Part shown: positions 34,754-43,653 of the stretch, one piece after another
Layout: each line of letters opens with the position of its first letter
Position numbering within the stretch: position 1 is the first letter of the stretch
Assembly: GCF_031202265.1 (NCBI RefSeq)
Contig: NZ_CP100604.1
Location: 9,096,501-9,160,500, forward strand
From: Bradyrhizobium sp. Ash2021
Lineage (GTDB): Bacteria; Pseudomonadota; Alphaproteobacteria; Rhizobiales; Xanthobacteraceae
Direction of reading: 5' to 3'
DNA: 64,000 bases
Program-made: the position numbers and the translations under genes
The notes under the pieces: generated by a model
What the model was told of the DNA's origin: nothing
The model's input: only the letters and a program-made list of their open reading frames with translations
Database searches by the model: none

Positions 34754-36655
34754 TCAGGAATGCAAGCGGCGCGGCCGGCCATGTGTCGCGGGCGCCGCGC
34801 CGTGGGTCTCGCTGAACAGTTCGGCGAGCTTTTCGGTGATGGCGCCGCCAAGTTCTTCGGCGTCGACGATGGTGACCGCGCGCCGATAATAGCGGGTGAC
34901 GTCGTGACCGATGCCGATCGCGATCAATTCGACCGGCGAGCGGGTCTCGATCTCCTCGATGATGTGGCGCAGATGCCGCTCGAGGTAATTGCCGGGGTTG
35001 ACCGACAGAGTGGAGTCGTCGACCGGCGCGCCGTCGGAAATCATCATCAGGATCTTGCGCTGCTCGGAGCGGCCGAGCAGACGCTTGTGCGCCCAGTCCA
35101 GCGCCTCGCCGTCGATGTTTTCCTTGAGCAGACCTTCGCGCATCATCAAGCCGAGATTCTTGCGCGCGCGACGCCACGGGGCATCGGCGGATTTGTAGAT
35201 GATGTGGCGCAGATCGTTCAGGCGACCCGGATTGGCCGGCTTGCCGGCGGCGAGCCACGCTTCGCGCGATTGCCCGCCCTTCCAGGCACGCGTGGTGAAG
35301 CCAAGAATCTCGACCTTGACGCCGCAGCGCTCCAGCGTGCGCGCCAGAATATCCGCGCAGGTCGCGGCGACCGTGATCGGGCGGCCGCGCATCGAGCCGG
35401 AATTGTCCAAGAGCAGCGTCACCACGGTATCGCGGAAGGTCGCTTCCTTCTCGTGCATGAAGGACAGCGGATGATAGGGATCGGTGACCACGCGCGACAG
35501 CCGGGCGGGGTCGAGAATGCCCTCTTCGAGATCGAACTCCCAGGCGCGGTTCTGCTGCGCCATCAGGCGGCGCTGCAGCCGGTTGGCGAGGCGGGCGACG
35601 ATACCCTGCAGATGCGCGAGCTGCTTGTCGAGATAGGAGCGCAGCCGCTCCAGTTCGTCGTGGTCGCAGAGGTCTTCGGCCGCGATCACCTCGTCGAATT
35701 TCGGCGCAAAGGCATGATATTCCGGCCCGCGCGGCTCGTTGGCGCCGCGTGAATTCGGCCGCGTCGCTTCGCCCGGCGTCTCGTCGTCGCCGAGTTCACC
35801 GTCGTCGAAGGTGTCGCTGGTCGAGGCCTGAGCGCTCTCCATCGCGCTCTCCGACATCTCGTCGGTGGTCGCCTGCGCCTGATCGGCGCTCATCTCCTGC
35901 GCGGCGTCGCTATCGGGCGAGCCTTCGGCACCGGACTGATCGTTCTCGCCGTCCTGATTCTCGTCCTGGTTCTCGTCGTCGTCGGCATCGGCGTTGCGGT
36001 CATCGCCGAGGTCGAGCGCAGATAACAGGTCATGCACGAGGTCACCGAACCTGGCCTGATCTTCGGTGACGCGGCTCAACTTGTCGAGGCGCGCGCCGAT
36101 CTTGTCTTCCAGTACCGGGCGCCAGAGATCGACCATTTTTTTCGCAGCTGCAGGCGGCGCCAGGCCAGTCAGGCGTTCGCGCACCAGCATCGCCAAGGCA
36201 TCCGACAGCGGCGCATCGGCGCGATCGGTGATCTCGTCGAACTTGCCGCGATGGAAATGATCGTCGAGCATCGCGGTGAGGTTTTTCGCCACGCCGGCCA
36301 TCCGGCGCGAGCCGATCGCTTCGACGCGGGCCTGCTCGACCGCCTCGAACACGCCGCGCGCCTGCGGATTTCCCGGCATCAGCTTGCGGTGAACCTTGGG
36401 ATCGTGGCAGGCGAGTTTCAGCGCGATCGAATCGGCGTGGCCGCGCACGATCGCCGCATCCCGCCGGGTCATCTTGCGCGCCGGCTCCGGCAGCCGCGCC
36501 TTGCCCGGCGCCAGACCCGGCCGTTCGGCGGCGAACGTCACTTCGAGCTCCGGCTTTTTCGCGATCGCGCGCAGGCACGACGTCACCGCGCGCTTGAACG
36601 GTTCGGTCGGCGCTTCCTTCGACCCGGTGCGGAATTTGGGGTTGGATGTGCTCAT
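34754..36655 (-). CDS. cobT: Aerobic cobaltochelatase subunit CobT
   Basis: A 633-residue subunit of the cobaltochelatase CobN-CobS-CobT, which inserts Co(II) into hydrogenobyrinic acid a,c-diamide in aerobic cobalamin synthesis. The N-terminal region has [21 protein letters not shown]; the middle is a long acidic linker ([17 protein letters not shown]); the C-terminal von Willebrand A domain has the MIDAS motif [13 protein letters not shown]. The start at 36655 overlaps the GNAT stop by ATGA. CobS is two genes upstream; CobN is not in this window. Confidence 0.95.
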   Translation of the reverse strand: MSTSNPKFRTGSKEAPTEPFKRAVTSCLRAIAKKPELEVTFAAERPGLAPGKARLPEPARKMTRRDAAIVRGHADSIALKLACHDPKVHRKLMPGNPQARGVFEAVEQARVEAIGSRRMAGVAKNLTAMLDDHFHRGKFDEITDRADAPLSDALAMLVRERLTGLAPPAAAKKMVDLWRPVLEDKIGARLDKLSRVTEDQARFGDLVHDLLSALDLGDDRNADADDDENQDENQDGENDQSGAEGSPDSDAAQEMSADQAQATTDEMSESAMESAQASTSDTFDDGELGDDETPGEATRPNSRGANEPRGPEYHAFAPKFDEVIAAEDLCDHDELERLRSYLDKQLAHLQGIVARLANRLQRRLMAQQNRAWEFDLEEGILDPARLSRVVTDPYHPLSFMHEKEATFRDTVVTLLLDNSGSMRGRPITVAATCADILARTLERCGVKVEILGFTTRAWKGGQSREAWLAAGKPANPGRLNDLRHIIYKSADAPWRRARKNLGLMMREGLLKENIDGEALDWAHKRLLGRSEQRKILMMISDGAPVDDSTLSVNPGNYLERHLRHIIEEIETRSPVELIAIGIGHDVTRYYRRAVTIVDAEELGGAITEKLAELFSETHGAAPATHGRPRRLHS

Positions 36656-37062
36656 AGCGTTTTTGTGAACCAATGGCGCGTCACGCCGCCCGGATAGCCT
36701 TCGATCGAACCGAATTCCTCATAGCCGCATGCGCGGTAGAAGCCCGGCGCCTGAAAACTCATCGTGTCGAGATAAGACTTCGTCGCCCCAAAGCGTCTCG
36801 CTTCGTCTTCAATCGCCCTTATCAGCTTTGTTCCATAGTCCTTGCCGCGAAGCTTCTGCTCGATCCAGAACAACTGTATGAACAGCACCGTGGTCCAGAC
36901 CTCCCCGACAATCCCACCGACGATCTTGTTGCCTTCGGTCAGTGAGACGGCGAGGCGTTTGTATTTTTGCTTCCCCATCTTCTCGGTGTTGTAGCCGATA
37001 AGTCCGCCGAGCACCGCTTTCTTGGTCTTTCCAATGGTGCGCTCGACGGAAATGGACGGCAT
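36652..37062 (-). CDS. GNAT family N-acetyltransferase
   Basis: A 136-residue acetyl-CoA-dependent acyltransferase. The acetyl-CoA-binding motif A is [20 protein letters not shown] (canonical Q/RxxGxG/A is changed to RGKDYGT), followed by [27 protein letters not shown]. Target unknown. It is placed between cobS (three bases upstream) and cobT (four-base overlap), so the three are co-translated. A link to cobalamin synthesis is inferred from position only. Confidence 0.88.
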   Translation of the reverse strand: MPSISVERTIGKTKKAVLGGLIGYNTEKMGKQKYKRLAVSLTEGNKIVGGIVGEVWTTVLFIQLFWIEQKLRGKDYGTKLIRAIEDEARRFGATKSYLDTMSFQAPGFYRACGYEEFGSIEGYPGGVTRHWFTKTL

Positions 37063-37065
37063 GGA

Positions 37066-38064
37066 CTAGCTGAGCGCCACGTTCACTGAACTCTCGGCCA
37101 GCTCTGCGTTAAAGCAGCGCTGATAGAATTCAGCCACCAGCGGCCGTTCCAGTTCGTCGCATTTGTTGAGGAAGGTGACGCGGAACGCAAAGCCGATGTC
37201 GGTGAAGATATCGGCGTTCTCGGCCCAGGTGATCACCGTGCGCGGGCTCATCACCGTCGAGAGATCGCCATTGGCGAATGCGTTGCGGGTCAGGTCCGCG
37301 AGCCGCACCATCTTGTTGACGATGTCGCGGCCTTCCTGGGTGCGGTAGTGATGCGCTTTCGCCAGCACGATTTCTACTTCCTCGTCATGCGCCAGATAAT
37401 TCAGCGTGGTGACGATCGACCAGCGGTCCATCTGGCCCTGGTTGATCTGCTGGGTGCCGTGATAGAGGCCGGAGGTATCGCCGAGACCCACCGTGTTGGC
37501 GGTCGAGAACAGGCGAAACGCCGGATGCGGCTTGATCACCTTGTTCTGGTCGAGCAGGGTCAGACGGCCGGAGACTTCCAGCACGCGCTGAATCACGAAC
37601 ATCACGTCGGGACGGCCGGCGTCATATTCGTCGAACACCAGCGCGATATTGTGCTGCAGCGCCCAGGGCAGAATGCCGTCACGGAATTCCGTAACCTGCT
37701 TGCCGTCCTTGACGACGATGGAGTCCTTGCCGACCAGATCGATACGGCTGATGTGGCTGTCGAGATTGACGCGCACGCAGGGCCAGTTCAGCCGCGCGGC
37801 GACCTGTTCGATATGGGTCGATTTACCGGTGCCGTGATAGCCGGTCACCATCACCCGGCGGTTCTTGGCAAAGCCGGCGAGGATCGCGAGCGTGGTGGCG
37901 CGATCGAAACGGTAATCCGAATCGACGTCGGGTACGTGCGGATCGACTTCGGAATAAGCCGGCACCTCAAGGTCGCTGTCGATACCGAACACCTGCCGGA
38001 CCGACACCTTCATGTCAGGCAAACCGACGGGCTCGATAGTTTTGGTCATGGCGGCGGTCGTCAT
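37066..38064 (-). CDS. cobS: Aerobic cobaltochelatase subunit CobS
   Basis: A 332-residue AAA+ ATPase of the cobaltochelatase complex, partner of CobT and CobN. Walker A is GYHGTGKST (residues 75-83), Walker B is [16 protein letters not shown], and sensor region is [13 protein letters not shown]. The N-terminal [20 protein letters not shown] is diagnostic for CobS. The ATG at 38064 has GGAGG four bases upstream; the TTG just before it is not used. It is the first gene of cobS-GNAT-cobT. Confidence 0.96.
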   Translation of the reverse strand: MTTAAMTKTIEPVGLPDMKVSVRQVFGIDSDLEVPAYSEVDPHVPDVDSDYRFDRATTLAILAGFAKNRRVMVTGYHGTGKSTHIEQVAARLNWPCVRVNLDSHISRIDLVGKDSIVVKDGKQVTEFRDGILPWALQHNIALVFDEYDAGRPDVMFVIQRVLEVSGRLTLLDQNKVIKPHPAFRLFSTANTVGLGDTSGLYHGTQQINQGQMDRWSIVTTLNYLAHDEEVEIVLAKAHHYRTQEGRDIVNKMVRLADLTRNAFANGDLSTVMSPRTVITWAENADIFTDIGFAFRVTFLNKCDELERPLVAEFYQRCFNAELAESSVNVALS

Positions 38065-38382
38065 CAATCCTCCGAGGTCCCGGGCGTTCCCGAAACCAGA
38101 TTTGCGGCATGGCTGCGGATGGGTGCAGGCACAAACCTAGCAGAGAGCAACGGCCGGCAGAAGCCCGCGGCACAATCAAAGTTCCGTTGCCTTATCATTG
38201 AGATAGGTGCTGAACTCGATTTTTGGAGGGCTGCCCTGCGAATCACGCCGCACTTTTACCGGCGGCCGGGCCGCCCCCACCCGGAACCGGTGGGGCTGGA
38301 TGGCACTTTCTACCTCCGCCTCGAGTTGTTACCTCTGAACATCAAGCATCTCGCCCTTATCCCTTATTGAGACAGGAACCTT
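38065..38382. other. Divergent intergenic region between cobS and dedA
   Basis: A 318-base region with no supported gene. A GC-rich segment near 38260-38300 has short inverted repeats (CACCCGGAACCGGTGGG type). No B12 riboswitch-like conserved box is recognised upstream of cobS. Confidence 0.4.
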
Positions 38383-39045
38383 GTGACTTCATTCCTTGAT
38401 CCCCTGATTGCGTTCGTCTCGGCCCATGCGTGGTTGGCCTACCTCACGCTGTTCCTTGCCGCCCTGCTGGAAGCCGTCCCGGTGGTCGGCTCGCTGGTTC
38501 CGGGCTCGACCATCATCCTCGCCCTGAGCGCGTTGGTGCCCGGCGGCGAGTTGCAGTTCGGGCCGGTATTGGCGGCGGCTGCCGCCGGCGCTTTGCTCGG
38601 CGACGGAACCGCATTCTGGGTCGGCCATCGCTCGCAACGCGAGATCCTCAGCGCCTGGCCGATGACGAATTATCCGGGCATGGTGGCGCAAAGCGAGGCG
38701 TTCTTCAATCGCTGGGGCGCATTGGCGGTGTTCTTTGCGCGATTCGTGCCGCCGATCCGCGCTTTCGTGCCGATCACAGCCGGTGCGCTCGGGATGCCGC
38801 CGTTGCGATTCTACGGTGTCAACGTTCCCGCGATTCTGGCCTGGGCGCCGGCGCATGTGCTGCCGGGCGTGCTCGCGGTCTCGGCGCTGCACGAATATGC
38901 CGGCCTGCCGCATCATGAGCATGTCGGCAAGCATCTCTGGATGTTTGCGGTGCTCGGCGGCGCGTTGATTGTCGCGCTCGCGATCTGGACCATCCGCCGC
39001 CGTCACGGCGGCGGCGTGATCGAGCCGGCCAAGCCCGCCGAGTAG
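38383..39045 (+). CDS. DedA family membrane protein
   Basis: A 220-residue inner-membrane protein of the DedA/VTT family, linked to lipid scrambling and envelope homeostasis. Motifs include LEAVPVVGSLVPGSTIILAL, the re-entrant region GALLGDGTAFWVGHRSQREI, and FFARFVPPIRAFVPITAGAL with the conserved Arg and Pro residues. A final membrane helix lies near residues 185-208. The GTG at 38383 has AGGA six bases upstream. Convergent with the gene on its right. Confidence 0.9.
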   Translation: MTSFLDPLIAFVSAHAWLAYLTLFLAALLEAVPVVGSLVPGSTIILALSALVPGGELQFGPVLAAAAAGALLGDGTAFWVGHRSQREILSAWPMTNYPGMVAQSEAFFNRWGALAVFFARFVPPIRAFVPITAGALGMPPLRFYGVNVPAILAWAPAHVLPGVLAVSALHEYAGLPHHEHVGKHLWMFAVLGGALIVALAIWTIRRRHGGGVIEPAKPAE

Positions 39046-39047
39046 CC

Positions 39048-40271
39048 TCACCTGTCGTTCGATGCCATCCCTCGCCCCGGCGCCGGGCCGACATAGCGTG
39101 CGCGCGGGCGGATCAGCCCGCCGTGCTGCAGCTGTTCGCTTGCATGCGCGATCCAGCCGACCGTGCGCGCCATGGCAAATAACGCCAATTCGCTGCCTGC
39201 GGGCAGCCGCAAACTGTGCACCAGCACCGCCAGCGCATAATCGATGTTGACGAACTCGCCGGTGGCTTCCGCGATCCGCTCCGGGATTTCCCTTGTGAAT
39301 TTTCGCGCGGCGCCGGCGCGCGCCAGCGCTTCCAGCATTGAAATGGCGCGCGGATCGCCACGCTTGTAAACGCCGTGACCGAAGCCCGCGAAGCGTTCAC
39401 CGAGCGCAACCCGTTCGCGGATGACGGGCGCGACGTCGTTATCGACCAGCGTCCTGACCAGCCGCGAGGCCAGCACGCCGGCGCCGCCATGCTTCGGGCC
39501 TTTCAAGGCGACGAGACCCGCGATCACGGCGTCATACAGGTTCAGTCCGGTCGAAGCCGCGCACCGCACGGTGAAGGTCGAGGCGTTCAATTCGTGATCG
39601 GCCAGCAGCACCAGCGCGCGGCGAATCAGATCGGCGGCATGTTTGTTGTCAGGCGCCCAGGCCTGCGCAATCTGCAGATGGAGCGGCTGCGACGACGGCG
39701 CGGTGTTGAGCATGGTCGCGACCACCAGCCGCAGAATGCGCGCACCGACCATGGCGCGCCCGTCAGCGGCGCGGGTAAACGCCCGCGGATCGGCGCTGGC
39801 CGCGAGCGCCAGCACGGCGATGGCGCGATCGATCGGCGCGGCGCGGCGCGCGGCGTCGGCGATCGCGCGCATCTCCTCGGAAATCTGCGGATCGTTATCG
39901 GCCGCGAACGGATCGACGCCGGCGACATCCCACAGCAGCGTCGCGGCATGCTCCAGCGTGTCTTTTTCCGCGAGATCGACGCAGTTGACGCCGCGGTAGA
40001 TCGGGCCGTCCTCGGTGATGGTCGCAATCGCCGAATCCATCACCGGCAAATCAGCATCGAAGCTTCTGAGGCCGCGCGGTTCCGGCGACGGCACGCGCCG
40101 CTCCTTCAGCGTGCGGATGTCCTCGGTCCGGTAACGGTGGCTGCGCGAATCCGACAACGGCTCCGAGCGGATCAGCCCGCGGCTGACATAGGCGTAGAGC
40201 GTCGCCGGGGAGACCGCGAGTTCGGCCGAGGCCTCGCGGGCGGAGAGGTAAAGCCCTGCGGATTTTTTCAT
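39048..40271 (-). CDS. Citrate-synthase-like protein with an N-terminal MerR-type DNA-binding domain
   Basis: A 407-residue protein joining two modules. Residues 8-60 are a MerR-like winged helix: YLSAREASAELAVSPATLYA then YVSRGLIRSE and HRYRTEDIRTLKERR. Residues 75-400 are a citrate synthase fold with DHELNASTFTVR (His226), GPKHGGAG (His261), GFGHGVYKRGDPRA (His299) and NIDYALA (Asp344), so the three catalytic positions (His261, His299, Asp344) are kept. It is divergent from a second citrate synthase gene 75 bases away with palindromes between. Likely a metabolite-responsive regulator, an enzyme, or both. Such fusions exist in related genomes, but their role is not established to my knowledge. 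Confidence 0.9.
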   Translation of the reverse strand: MKKSAGLYLSAREASAELAVSPATLYAYVSRGLIRSEPLSDSRSHRYRTEDIRTLKERRVPSPEPRGLRSFDADLPVMDSAIATITEDGPIYRGVNCVDLAEKDTLEHAATLLWDVAGVDPFAADNDPQISEEMRAIADAARRAAPIDRAIAVLALAASADPRAFTRAADGRAMVGARILRLVVATMLNTAPSSQPLHLQIAQAWAPDNKHAADLIRRALVLLADHELNASTFTVRCAASTGLNLYDAVIAGLVALKGPKHGGAGVLASRLVRTLVDNDVAPVIRERVALGERFAGFGHGVYKRGDPRAISMLEALARAGAARKFTREIPERIAEATGEFVNIDYALAVLVHSLRLPAGSELALFAMARTVGWIAHASEQLQHGGLIRPRARYVGPAPGRGMASNDR

Positions 40272-40272
40272 A

Positions 40273-40302
40273 TTGATTTACATAATCAAGATTGATCAAT
40301 CT
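40273..40302. promoter_or_regulatory. Nested palindromes, probable operator of the citrate-synthase-fused regulator
   Basis: TTGATT (40273-40278) and AATCAA (40284-40289) form an inverted repeat around TACAT. Overlapping it is the perfect 14-base palindrome AGATTGATCAATCT (40289-40302). The half-site TTGAT/ATCAA therefore occurs four times in 30 bases, directly before the start of the fused gene and 44 bases before the other citrate synthase. Confidence 0.6.
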
Positions 40303-40346
40303 GTCGAGAGGGCCGATTTTTTGCGGGACAACAAAGGAGACCCGTC

Positions 40347-41450
40347 ATGAACATCCAGCTTTCCAAAACCCCGATCGGCCTCGACGGCGTACCGGCCGCC
40401 GAAACCGTGCTGAGCCATGTCGATGGCGAGCGCGGCGAACTGATCATTGCCGGCGAGCGCGTCGGCGACCTCGCCCGCAAGACCGGCTTCGAAGGTGTCA
40501 CAGCAAGGTTATGGAGCGGCGGAACCGGCCAGCCGGTCGGCGAGGCCGCGGTCCGCGCCGCACTGGGGGCCGCCCGCGAACGCGCCTTTGCCCGGTTGCC
40601 GGACCTGCTCGGAATTACCCGTGGGCTGTCGGTCGTCGATGGTTTCCGGGCCGCGATCGCAGGGCTGCGCGCCGAAAATGGACTGCCGCATGAGGCCACC
40701 ATCGTCGGCGCGTTTCCGGTCATCGCCGGCGCGCTGGTCCAGCGCGCCCGCGGCAACGACCCCATCGCACCGGATGCGACGCTCAGCCATGCCGCCGATA
40801 CGCTGTCGATGATGCTGGGCCGCAAACCCGGTGCACGCGAGGTCGCGGCGCTCGACGCCTATTTCGTCACCGTGTGCGATCACGGCATGAACGCATCGAC
40901 CTTTACGACGCGCGTCATCGCCTCGACCCAGGCCGATTTGTTCGCAGCCGTCACCGGTGGATATTGTGCGCTGACCGGACCGCTGCATGGCGGCGCGCCG
41001 GAGCCGGTGCTGGAAATGCTCGACGCGATCGGCTCACGCGAGCGCATCAGGCCATGGGTCGACAGCGCGCTTAAACGCGGCGAACGGCTGATGGGCTTTG
41101 GCCACCGTGTCTATCGCGGGCGCGATCCGCGCGCCGATGTGCTCAAGGAGGCCATCGAGCGGCTTGCGGTCGATGGCACCGACCTGCCGTTCGCCGGCGA
41201 AGTCGAAGCCTATATCCGCGCGGCGTTGCGGCAGAAAAACCCGGACCGTCCGCTCGACACCAATGTGGAATTCTTCACCGCGATCCTGCTCGATGCGCTG
41301 AAAATCCCGCGGCAGGCGTTCACGCCGATCTTCGCGGTCGCGCGTGCGGCCGGCTGGACCGCACACGCCCGCGAGCAGCAGCGCGGCGGCCGGCTGATCC
41401 GGCCGAGTTCGGCCTATATCGGAGCGATGCCGGATTCGTCGCGCGGCTAA
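40347..41450 (+). CDS. Citrate synthase / methylcitrate synthase-like protein
   Basis: A 367-residue type II-like short citrate synthase that condenses oxaloacetate with an acyl-CoA. It has VCDHGMNASTFTTRV (His179), GPLHGGAPEP (His214), GFGHRVYRGRDPRADV (His253) and DTNVEFFTAILLDAL. At the position of the catalytic Asp (NVDF in most enzymes) it has Glu308, a conservative change that could alter rate or specificity. AAAGGAG lies eight bases before the ATG. It is divergent from the DNA-binding-domain citrate synthase and probably controlled by it. The housekeeping citrate synthase (about 430 residues) is likely elsewhere. Confidence 0.9.
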   Translation: MNIQLSKTPIGLDGVPAAETVLSHVDGERGELIIAGERVGDLARKTGFEGVTARLWSGGTGQPVGEAAVRAALGAARERAFARLPDLLGITRGLSVVDGFRAAIAGLRAENGLPHEATIVGAFPVIAGALVQRARGNDPIAPDATLSHAADTLSMMLGRKPGAREVAALDAYFVTVCDHGMNASTFTTRVIASTQADLFAAVTGGYCALTGPLHGGAPEPVLEMLDAIGSRERIRPWVDSALKRGERLMGFGHRVYRGRDPRADVLKEAIERLAVDGTDLPFAGEVEAYIRAALRQKNPDRPLDTNVEFFTAILLDALKIPRQAFTPIFAVARAAGWTAHAREQQRGGRLIRPSSAYIGAMPDSSRG

Positions 41451-41489
41451 GGCATTTTTGAAGTGAGCGACAGCAGACTGCAGTTCCCA

Positions 41490-41535
41490 CCGTCGTCCCT
41501 GCCTCGTGCGCAGTTGCGCACGGGAGCAGCGACCC
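41490..41535. repeat. Dispersed palindromic repeat, copy 2
   Basis: Inverted near-copy of the element at 15064-15108. Core GTGCGCAGTTGCGCAC at 41506-41521, flanked by CGTCGTCCCTGCC and GGGAGCAGCGACCC. A separate hairpin GCCCCTGC / GCAGGGGC lies at 41609-41628. Confidence 0.6.
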
Positions 41536-41637
41536 ATACGCCGCGGCCCATCGATTGGATGGTCTGGTAGACGCCTTGTGTAAACAATTAGCGCCGGTGG
41601 CTATGGGCGCCCCTGCTTTCGCAGGGGCGACGAGAGA

Positions 41638-42297
41638 CTAGCTCGCGCCGCGCACCACGGTCTTGAGATAATTATACGCCTTGATGATCTCGATCAGGCG
41701 ATCCTCGGTGGAGCGGTCGCCGCCATTGGCGTCGGGGTGGTGCTGCTTCACCAGCGCCTTGTATTTTGCCTTGACGATTTCCAGCGTCGCGTCGGGGCCG
41801 AGCCCCATCACCTGCAGCGCCTTGCGCTCGGCGTTCATCACCTTCCGGGTCTCAGGCTTGGCCTCGCCGGCCGCGCCGCCCGGGCCCGGCCGCCAGCGGC
41901 CACGGCCGTTGAGTTCGCTGAACATGCTGAATGGATCGGCGGCCGCGTCCAGATCGGCCTCGGCGCCTGCCTTGCCTTTCTTGCCGCCGTTGGCGCCCAT
42001 CTTCCAGGTCGGACGATGGCCGGTCAGCGCATCCTTCTGGTAGCGCGCGACGGCGTCGGCATTCATGCCCTGGAAAAAATTGTAGGACTGGTTGTATTCG
42101 CGGACGTGGTTGAGACAAAAGTGCCAGTACTCTTTCGAGTTCTCACGGCCCTTCGGCGCCCGGTGCGGCCCCTTGTTCGGGCAACCCGCCCACTCGCACA
42201 TCGCGGATTCTTCCCGCGCCTGCGCCTGCTGCTTCGCGCTCAGCTTGTTGGGCTTGATGCGAATGGAGTCGAAGAATTTGGATGAATCAATCGCCAT
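41638..42297 (-). CDS. J-domain (DnaJ-type) co-chaperone with a C-terminal J domain
   Basis: A 219-residue protein. Unusually for DnaJ-type proteins, the J domain is at the C-terminus: ALQVMGLGPDATLEIVKAKY through LVKQHHPDANGGD, with the HPD signature at 187-189. The N-terminal half has a Cys/His-containing segment MCEWAGCPNKGPHRAPKGR and YWHFCLNHVREYNQSYNFF, which could bind a metal. A Lys/Gly linker joins the parts. It should stimulate the ATPase of DnaK through HPD. This arrangement is conserved in alphaproteobacteria, from memory. It is divergent from bolA. Confidence 0.9.
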   Translation of the reverse strand: MAIDSSKFFDSIRIKPNKLSAKQQAQAREESAMCEWAGCPNKGPHRAPKGRENSKEYWHFCLNHVREYNQSYNFFQGMNADAVARYQKDALTGHRPTWKMGANGGKKGKAGAEADLDAAADPFSMFSELNGRGRWRPGPGGAAGEAKPETRKVMNAERKALQVMGLGPDATLEIVKAKYKALVKQHHPDANGGDRSTEDRLIEIIKAYNYLKTVVRGAS

Positions 42298-42407
42298 AGC
42301 TAACTTTGACTACGCAATGCCCAAGGCTTCAAGTCTTGACATTGACAATACCTCAACTGTGGATGCGCCATTGACGAAAAGCGGCTTTGGAGCGTATTGC
42401 CGCCGCC

Positions 42408-42683
42408 ATGAGCACCAGGGACGCTATCATAAACAAGTTGCGTGAAGCTTTCACGCCGGAAAGCCTCGACGTCGCGGACGAATCACATCTGCATGAGGGC
42501 CATGCCGGCCACCGGCCGGGCGGCGAGACGCATTTCAGGGTCTATATTGTGTCGCCCGCCTTCGAAGGGAAGAGCCGGATCGAACGCCACCGCATGATTA
42601 ACGCGACGCTTTCGGCGGAACTTGAGGGCTCGGTGCACGCGCTGGCGATCAAGGCGGAGGCGTCGGGGGAAAACGCCGGCTGA
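42408..42683 (+). CDS. bolA: BolA family protein
   Basis: A 91-residue BolA-type protein: INKLREAFTPESLDVADESH, a GETHFRVYIVSPAFEGKSRI strand-helix region, then RHRMINATLSAELEGSVHAL, the full family pattern with the conserved His residues used for shared 2Fe-2S binding with monothiol glutaredoxins. The ATG at 42408 is chosen over one seven codons upstream because MSTRDAI is the usual start. No glutaredoxin gene is adjacent. Confidence 0.93.
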   Translation: MSTRDAIINKLREAFTPESLDVADESHLHEGHAGHRPGGETHFRVYIVSPAFEGKSRIERHRMINATLSAELEGSVHALAIKAEASGENAG

Positions 42684-42837
42684 ATTCGGCGAGGCTCGCC
42701 CGCGCTGATCCAGATCGCGGCAGACGCCACCGCCGTTTTCCATTATTTTGGATAATCGCGCAGGCGATGAACCGGTTCCTTTGGAACGGGGATCAGGCTT
42801 ACCCCGGGGCGTCGCCGACAATCGAAGGGGCAGTCCG

Positions 42838-43275
42838 ATGGTTCATTGGGCACATCTGCGATTTGCAGCTGCCGTCGTTGCCGTATGCGGCGCGGACAAG
42901 GCCTCGGCGCAGGACATGCCGAGCCCGTTCGTACAGGAGGTTCTGGTCAAGAGCATCCTGGTGTCGCTCAACGACGCGGTGGCGGCGGACAATTTCACGG
43001 TATTCCACGCCAAAATATCAAAGCCGTTCCGCGACCAGTTTCCGCCGGAAAAGCTGCGGACGGTCTTCAAGGATTTGATCGAGAAGCACGCCGTATTCGA
43101 CGCCGTGGTCGCAAAGCCGATCGTTTCCGACGAAGACGCCAAAATCGACGAGAAGGGCGTGTTGCGGCTGAAAGGCCATTTCGAGACGACGCCCAAGCAG
43201 GTGAAGTACCAGTTTGGGTTCATTCCGGCCGACGGCACCTGGAAGCTCAGCGGCGTCAGCATCGATATCGAATAA
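42838..43275 (+). CDS. Periplasmic protein of unknown function
   Basis: A 145-residue exported protein. MVHWAHLRFAAAVVAVCG to ASA-Q looks like a signal peptide. The mature part has KSILVSLNDAVAADNFTVFH, KPFRDQFPPEKLRTVFKDLI and the closing YQFGFIPADGTWKLSGVSID, a cystatin/NTF2-like alpha-beta pattern seen in DUF3887/DUF4019-type proteins. AAGGGG lies eight bases before the ATG. Thirty in-frame codons upstream are rejected because they would bury the signal peptide. Function unknown. Confidence 0.7.
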   Translation: MVHWAHLRFAAAVVAVCGADKASAQDMPSPFVQEVLVKSILVSLNDAVAADNFTVFHAKISKPFRDQFPPEKLRTVFKDLIEKHAVFDAVVAKPIVSDEDAKIDEKGVLRLKGHFETTPKQVKYQFGFIPADGTWKLSGVSIDIE

Positions 43276-43484
43276 TCTCTCCGAAATCCGTCACCTGTGC
43301 CCTTCGAGACGGCCGCACCGCGGCCTCAACGGGTGACGGGGTTGAGCGCAGTGACACTTATTCGGCCTTTATGACGTGACCGCGCCGTTCGTCTGGAATT
43401 CCTACGCCGGCCTTTTCATATTGGCCGCAGGAAACGGCGCGCGATGCGCGGGCTTGGGCGATTTCCTGTTATTTTGGTGCGGTC

Positions 43485-43640
43485 ATGGACAATCATTCGC
43501 AACGGAGCGGCGAGAGCCCGTATTCCACGCTGGGCTGCATCCTGCTGCTTTTGGGAACCGGGATAGCCGTCAAGACCGGCGCGGCAATCCACCTGTGCCA
43601 ACTGGCTCAGGGTTCCTGCCACCTGCCTCTGAATTGGTGA
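43485..43640 (+). CDS. Small membrane protein with paired cysteines
   Basis: A 51-residue frame: MDNHSQRSGESPYSTLGCIL, a hydrophobic run to GIAVKTGAAIH, then LCQLAQGSCHLPLNW and a stop at 43638-43640. One membrane helix and three cysteines, two of which (C38, C45) lie in the short tail. The upstream sequence GGTGCGGTC gives only a weak ribosome binding site. It is convergent with the CorC-like gene. The protein-like composition supports it, but it is unproven. Confidence 0.4.
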   Translation: MDNHSQRSGESPYSTLGCILLLLGTGIAVKTGAAIHLCQLAQGSCHLPLNW

Positions 43641-43653
43641 CGAGGACCCGCGC

